NCBI GenBank assembly: GCA_031385545.1
Contig: JANNBN010000149.1
Location: 7,249 to 71,248, forward strand
Reading direction: 5' to 3'
DNA length: 64,000 nucleotides
From: JANNBN01 sp031385545
Lineage (GTDB): Bacteria; Actinomycetota; Acidimicrobiia; Acidimicrobiales; JANYDT01
Position numbers and translations under genes: made by a program. Within the stretch, counting starts at the first letter, position 1. Every line of letters begins with the position of its first letter. This document shows, in pieces, positions 60,164-64,000 of the stretch. The notes beneath the pieces are model-generated. The model searched no databases, was not told the DNA's origin, and saw only the letters and a program-made list of their open reading frames with translations.

Positions 60164-61459
60164 TCAACGGGTTGTCAATCGTGCAATCGGTCCCTCGAAC
60201 GACATGATGAGGGGTTCGCCGTCCGCGGTTTCTGCGAACGCCGTGGGGTAGCTCAGGGTGATACCCAACGACGTGGCGCGCCACGAATTGCGCGGATCGA
60301 GCGCCATCAATTCACCGCTGCAGACATCGGCGAACAGGTACCAGCCGACCAGTGCTGGTAACGCCTTGCCCCGATACACGAAGCCGCCGACGACAGCGCA
60401 CCGGCCGTCGGCATGCGCATACGCGTGGACAGGCTCGACCGCCTTGGGCGGCCGTCCCCCGGTGTAAGGCGAGGTCCCCTCGCGGTTGCGCCAGCCGAAG
60501 TTCTGCCCGCCGATACCTTTCGGGACCCGGTTGATCTCTTCCACTTTGGACTGGCCCACGTCAGGTACCCAGACGTCACCCGTGGCCCTGTCGACGGACA
60601 GCCGCCACGGGTTGCGAAGGCCGAACGCGAAGATCTCCGGTCGTGTCGGCTTTCGGTTGCTGCCCAGCACAGGGGCAGCAGCGGCCGCGAACGGATTGTC
60701 CGTCGGGATGCCGTAGGGCTTTGTGCCCCGAGGGTCGGGCAGGATGCGCAGCACCTTGCCGAGCAGCACGTCGGTTCGCTGCGCATTGTTGCCGGGGTCA
60801 CCCGACCCGCCGCCGTCGCCGATGCCGATGAGCAGGGCGCCGGTGCGGTCGAAGACGATGGTGCCGGCGTTGTGCTCGTTGAGAGGCTTCGCGATCTTCA
60901 GCAGCACTCGCTGGGACCCACCATCGACGGCGATGGGCTGCCCGGCAAGAGGTTTGTTGGTCGTGAACTCGCTGACCGTCACTGCGCCCCGCCGGTCGGT
61001 GTAGTCGACGAACAGGCGGGTCGGGTCGGTGGGGTGGAACACAAGTCCCAGCAACCCCTGCTCGTTGGTGGTTGACACGACGGGGCTGAGATCAAGCACC
61101 GGAGCTTCGGCCTTGCCGTTGCGCAGGGGCCTCACCCGCCCGGTCTTCTCGACCACGTACGCCATCGAGTCGAACGATCTGATAACGACGGCAAGCGGCT
61201 GGTCTGCTCTCCCCATCGACGCCAGGCGATACGTCCCTGGCGCAGACGGAAGGGTGGTGCCGCTCTCCTGCGACCCGGGAGCTGTTCGTCCCTTGCCGGC
61301 CGGGATACTGTCGTCGGGGACGGAACTGCCTGACGGTACTGCTGCGAACGCCGTGGACGACGTCTGAGCCGACGTGCGTCCCGACGACGCGACCATCGTG
61401 GTTGCCAAGACCGCCAGGAAGATGACGAGCAGGAGGAGGACACGGCCGGGGAAGCGCAT
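60164..61459 (-). CDS. Secreted PQQ-type sugar dehydrogenase-like beta-propeller protein
   Basis: A 431-residue protein with an N-terminal hydrophobic signal (FPGRVLLLLVIFLAVLATTM) and a Ser/Pro/Gly-rich linker. The propeller has NEQGLLGLVFHPTDPTRLFV, EHNAGTIVFDRTGALLIGIG with DGGGSGDPGNNAQ, FGLRNPWRLSVDRATGDVWV and GGFVYRGKALPALVGWYLFA. These are motifs of soluble aldose dehydrogenases (Asd/YliI) and HHIP-like proteins. The active-site His is in the NEHNAG context, but PQQ binding is not certain. It is probably extracellular. Start deduced from the signal peptide and a TAGCCT box 8 nt upstream. Confidence 0.82.
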   Translation of the reverse strand: MRFPGRVLLLLVIFLAVLATTMVASSGRTSAQTSSTAFAAVPSGSSVPDDSIPAGKGRTAPGSQESGTTLPSAPGTYRLASMGRADQPLAVVIRSFDSMAYVVEKTGRVRPLRNGKAEAPVLDLSPVVSTTNEQGLLGLVFHPTDPTRLFVDYTDRRGAVTVSEFTTNKPLAGQPIAVDGGSQRVLLKIAKPLNEHNAGTIVFDRTGALLIGIGDGGGSGDPGNNAQRTDVLLGKVLRILPDPRGTKPYGIPTDNPFAAAAAPVLGSNRKPTRPEIFAFGLRNPWRLSVDRATGDVWVPDVGQSKVEEINRVPKGIGGQNFGWRNREGTSPYTGGRPPKAVEPVHAYAHADGRCAVVGGFVYRGKALPALVGWYLFADVCSGELMALDPRNSWRATSLGITLSYPTAFAETADGEPLIMSFEGPIARLTTR

Positions 61460-61463
61460 GGCG

Positions 61464-61481
61464 GTCGAGGCTACCCTCGAC
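61464..61481 (-). terminator. Small hairpin near the sugar-dehydrogenase promoter
   Basis: GTCGAGG-CTAC-CCTCGAC, a perfect 7-bp stem between the GGDEF/EAL gene and the sugar-dehydrogenase gene. It overlaps the candidate TAGCCT box, so it may be an operator or terminator. Confidence 0.35.
61468..61473 (-). promoter_or_regulatory. TAGCCT -10 element near the sugar-dehydrogenase start
   Basis: The hexamer ends 8 nt before the ATG at 61459 on the minus strand. It is one base further than the other leaderless-type boxes in the window. Confidence 0.4.
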
Positions 61482-61507
61482 TGCCGGTTTCGCCGCCAGT
61501 TCCACTC

Positions 61508-61538
61508 CAACGTTGGTTGGTCAGGAGCCAACGTTGGA
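61508..61538. repeat. Two CCAACGTTGG palindromes 21 bp apart
   Basis: Self-complementary CCAACGTTGG occurs at 61508-61517 and 61529-61538; the first copy continues TTGG. The motif and the 21-bp spacing match the array near 18.65 kb. Confidence 0.8.
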
Positions 61539-61567
61539 GGCAGGAGCGGAACCTTGGAGACAGACGC

Positions 61568-64000
61568 TCAGGAGATGGCGGGGTAGGCCAGCGCTCCGTC
61601 GACGAACCGACGGACAAGTTCGTCGGCCGGGAGTGCAGCTTCGAACAGATGGCCCTGCATGCGGGTGCAGCCGAGGGCGATGAGCGACCGTGCCTGCTCG
61701 ATGCGCTCCACACCGACGGCCACCGTGTCGGCGCCGAAAGACTGGCTGACCTGCATCGCCAGTTTGGTGATTTCGACGTCGACCTCGCTTGCTGCGCGCG
61801 CCGGGTCCAGCACGGCGACAAGGGTGCGGTCGAGTTTGATCTCGTCGATCGGTACCCGTCGCAACGCTCGGATGGAGGTCGAACCAAGACCGAAGCGGTC
61901 GACCGAAATGCGAACTCCGGCGCGGCGCAGCAGCTCGAACTGCCCGATCTCGATGGACGCAAGATCGGGGATCGCTGGTTCTGGAACTTCCACGGTGAGG
62001 AGCCGTGCGGAGAGCCCGGTCGCTGCAAGGGTGCTGATGACGGCTTCGCCGAAACCGGGGCGGGCGAGGTTGCTGGGTGTCGCGTTGACGGCGAGCCCAA
62101 GTGGCGACGTGAGTTGTTCGTTCCAGTCGGCGACCTGGCGGCATGCGTGGGCAAGAACCCAATCGTCGATCGAGTGGATGAGTTCGGCCCGTTCGCACGC
62201 AGCGAGGAAGTCGTCGGCATCGAGCATGCCAAGTTCCGGATGGTCCCACCGGAGCAGCGCCTCGACCCGGTCGCTGCGGCCGGTGCGAACGTCGACGAAC
62301 GGCGAATAGAACACACGGAACGACCCGGAAGCGAACGCCGCACGCACGGCTCCTGGCGTGATCTGCTCCGGAGTGATCATGGTCCGTTCACCGCGATCGG
62401 CGCCCAACGCATTGCCCGAGGGACCCTGGTGCAGTTGCCAGCGACCTCGGCCTGATCGCTTCGCCGCGAGCAACGCCGTATCGGCGTTGGCCAGCAGCTC
62501 GTCGACATCGGCATCGGCACGGCTGGTGACGGCGATACCGACGCCGGTGGAGATGCGAACCTGCTGTCCACCGATGTCGATCGGTGTCTCGATCGAGGCG
62601 ATGATGCGCTGCGCGGTCGCTGTTGCGTCGGACACAGCGCCCAGGTCAGGGATGAGCACGGCGAACTCGTCGCCACCGACCCGCGCCACCACGTCTTCTC
62701 GTCTTGTGACCCGGGACAGGCGGTCGGCCACGGTGACGATTGCCTGGTCGCCGGCAGGGTGCCCGAGGTTGTCGTTGACAGCCTTGAACCCGGTGAGATC
62801 GAGATAGAGCAGCGCAATGCTGCCGGGGTGGCGCGTGAGTCTTGCAAGGCCGCGGCCGACGTACTCGCGCAGCGTCAACCGATTGGCGAGGTTGGTGAGC
62901 GGATCGGAGCGCGCCTGATGCGAAAGCTCTGCCTCGGTGCGTTTCATCATGGTGACATCGGTCGCGAGACCTTCGATACCGATCACGCGAGTACCGTCGG
63001 TGACGGGGCGGGCCCTGAGCAGCTGCCACACGACGGTGCCGTCGCGCGTGACCGTGCGGAGAAGATGCTGCTGGTCATAGGCCGAGATGTCCTCGGCAAG
63101 GCGGGTGAGGAGATGGCGGTCTTCGGGGTGCACGATGCGGCGTGCGAGGCCAGGGTCGGCCATGAATTCGTGTGGTTCATAGCCGAGGACCGACCGCACA
63201 CCGGCGCTCACGTACTCCGTGCCGGCACCGAATCGATGGCGGAACACCACCTCGCCGCCGTGCAACGCAAGTTGATTGAACAGGGCCTCGCTGATGTGTG
63301 CACCCGCGTCACCGCCCCTGAACGGGCTGCTGGTGCTGCTGAGGAGCTGGTCCCGGAGGTCCTGTTTCTCGAACGCGTGTTCGACCCGTTCGCACACTGC
63401 ATCGAGCACGACCCGGTCGTCGGGGCCGAAGAGGGGCAGCGGGGCGTCTCGCACGACGGCGATGACGGCAACGATGCGAGCGCGATGCCAGATGGGCACC
63501 AAACGGGCGAACGACCTGGCCTCCCGCTCGGCGCTGGCCGCAAGGCCGAGCTCGATGGGCTGGCGGACGGTGAGCACGTCTGAAACAGGCCCCGTCACCG
63601 GCTGCCAAAGGGAGGCTGGATCGGCGGGCAGGTTCGTTCCGGTGGACCCCGGGATGGATGCTGGGGCGGGGGTCCACGGGTCGGCCGAACCGGTGACTGT
63701 TTGCATGCGCGCCCCGTCCCCGGAGATGCGGTAGACGGCGCAGCGAGTGGCGAAACGGTGTGCCAGCGCCCGTTCGACGACCGACATCAGATCCTCGACC
63801 GAGTGGTGGCCTCTGCGGAGTTCTGTCGTGACCGCAGCCAATGCCGGAAGTGCACCGATCCCGGTCTCGGACGGGTCATCGCCGACGGCAGGGCCATTTC
63901 CGGCCGGCAACTGGGTCGGCCAGGTCGGTCCGGTCGAAGTGGTCGGTCCGGTCGAAGTGGTCGGTGTGGTCGGTGTGGTCGGCGAGGTCGGCGAGGTCGG
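61568..64000 (-). CDS. GGDEF/EAL protein with GAF and PAS regions, partial; EAL degenerate
   Basis: The frame is open to the window edge, so the N terminus may be missing; a TTG at 63910 is the first internal start. Upstream codons encode a Pro-Thr-Ser-rich repeat. Domains in order: GAF-like (RALAHRFATRCAVYRISGDG...), PAS (SVLGYEPHEFMADPG...), GGDEF with canonical GGDEF (62663-62677) and an RxxD inhibitory site (RRED) five residues before it, then EAL (VEALLRW at 62255-62263). The EAL part has DRFG instead of DDFG and AVGVE instead of AEGVE, so the phosphodiesterase is probably inactive. It would make cyclic di-GMP, with the EAL acting as sensor. Confidence 0.88.
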   Translation of the reverse strand, partial: PTSPTSPTTPTTPTTSTGPTTSTGPTWPTQLPAGNGPAVGDDPSETGIGALPALAAVTTELRRGHHSVEDLMSVVERALAHRFATRCAVYRISGDGARMQTVTGSADPWTPAPASIPGSTGTNLPADPASLWQPVTGPVSDVLTVRQPIELGLAASAEREARSFARLVPIWHRARIVAVIAVVRDAPLPLFGPDDRVVLDAVCERVEHAFEKQDLRDQLLSSTSSPFRGGDAGAHISEALFNQLALHGGEVVFRHRFGAGTEYVSAGVRSVLGYEPHEFMADPGLARRIVHPEDRHLLTRLAEDISAYDQQHLLRTVTRDGTVVWQLLRARPVTDGTRVIGIEGLATDVTMMKRTEAELSHQARSDPLTNLANRLTLREYVGRGLARLTRHPGSIALLYLDLTGFKAVNDNLGHPAGDQAIVTVADRLSRVTRREDVVARVGGDEFAVLIPDLGAVSDATATAQRIIASIETPIDIGGQQVRISTGVGIAVTSRADADVDELLANADTALLAAKRSGRGRWQLHQGPSGNALGADRGERTMITPEQITPGAVRAAFASGSFRVFYSPFVDVRTGRSDRVEALLRWDHPELGMLDADDFLAACERAELIHSIDDWVLAHACRQVADWNEQLTSPLGLAVNATPSNLARPGFGEAVISTLAATGLSARLLTVEVPEPAIPDLASIEIGQFELLRRAGVRISVDRFGLGSTSIRALRRVPIDEIKLDRTLVAVLDPARAASEVDVEITKLAMQVSQSFGADTVAVGVERIEQARSLIALGCTRMQGHLFEAALPADELVRRFVDGALAYPAIS

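Overview
The window is chromosomal DNA from a high-GC (low-to-mid 60 % by eye) actinobacterium. The family mix fits an Acidimicrobiia/Ilumatobacter-like lineage: many acyl-CoA enzymes, a Tat-exported DUF1501 protein beside a DUF1800 protein, a DUF5979 cell-surface protein, zinc forms of S14, S4, L36 and adenylate kinase, and frequent GTG starts. The placement is inferred from protein families and gene order, not from a database match.

Layout. (1) 1-9.3 kb: the S10/spc ribosomal-protein cluster in canonical order, from the end of rplB through rpsS, rplV, rpsC, rplP, rpmC, rpsQ, rplN, rplX, rplE, rpsN, rpsH, rplF, rplR, rpsE, rpmD and rplO to secY, then adk to 10.1 kb. L22 carries an unusual C-terminal helix-hairpin-helix extension. 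(2) 10.2-15.3 kb: an interruption with a thiolase and two divergent secreted-protein genes, where many genomes have map. (3) 15.3-18.5 kb: the alpha cluster resumes with infA (apparent CTG start), rpmJ, rpsM, rpsK, rpsD, rpoA and rplQ, followed by truA. (4) 19.7-26.5 kb: a secreted hydrolase, a thioesterase, an orphan ABC ATPase, a phosphotransferase and a PRC/MgtE_N/CBS-DUF1003 pair.

(5) 26.5-35.5 kb: an acyl-CoA catabolic region with a carboxyltransferase, biotin carboxylase-BCCP, a small esterase, an isovaleryl-CoA-dehydrogenase-like enzyme, a free biotinyl domain and an AtuA-family protein. engB and a RelE-type toxin-antitoxin pair lie inside it. It probably handles branched or isoprenoid acyl-CoAs (leucine or acyclic terpenes). 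(6) 35.5-43.3 kb: the DUF1800-DUF1501 pair, then a minus-strand efflux operon (small ORF, MMPL, TetR, MFS) headed by two palindromes. (7) 43.3-47.5 kb: tRNA-Arg(CCT), a Fic protein, and a large secreted RCC1-repeat protein with a Thr-rich stalk and a histone-H1-like Lys/Ala tail.

(8) 48-60.1 kb: an acyl-CoA dehydrogenase, then an amine-catabolism block: aldehyde dehydrogenase, SDR, glutamine-synthetase-like ligase, APC permease, choline-kinase-like phosphotransferase, dimethylglycine-dehydrogenase-like flavoenzyme, PH-like membrane protein and a PLP decarboxylase. (9) 60.1 kb to the end: a secreted sugar-dehydrogenase-like protein and a GGDEF/EAL protein running off the edge.

A signal running through the window is that many operon-leading genes have a TANNNT hexamer 6-8 nt before the start codon and no Shine-Dalgarno, the arrangement expected of leaderless transcripts. 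Genes inside operons have ribosome-binding sites or stop/start overlaps.
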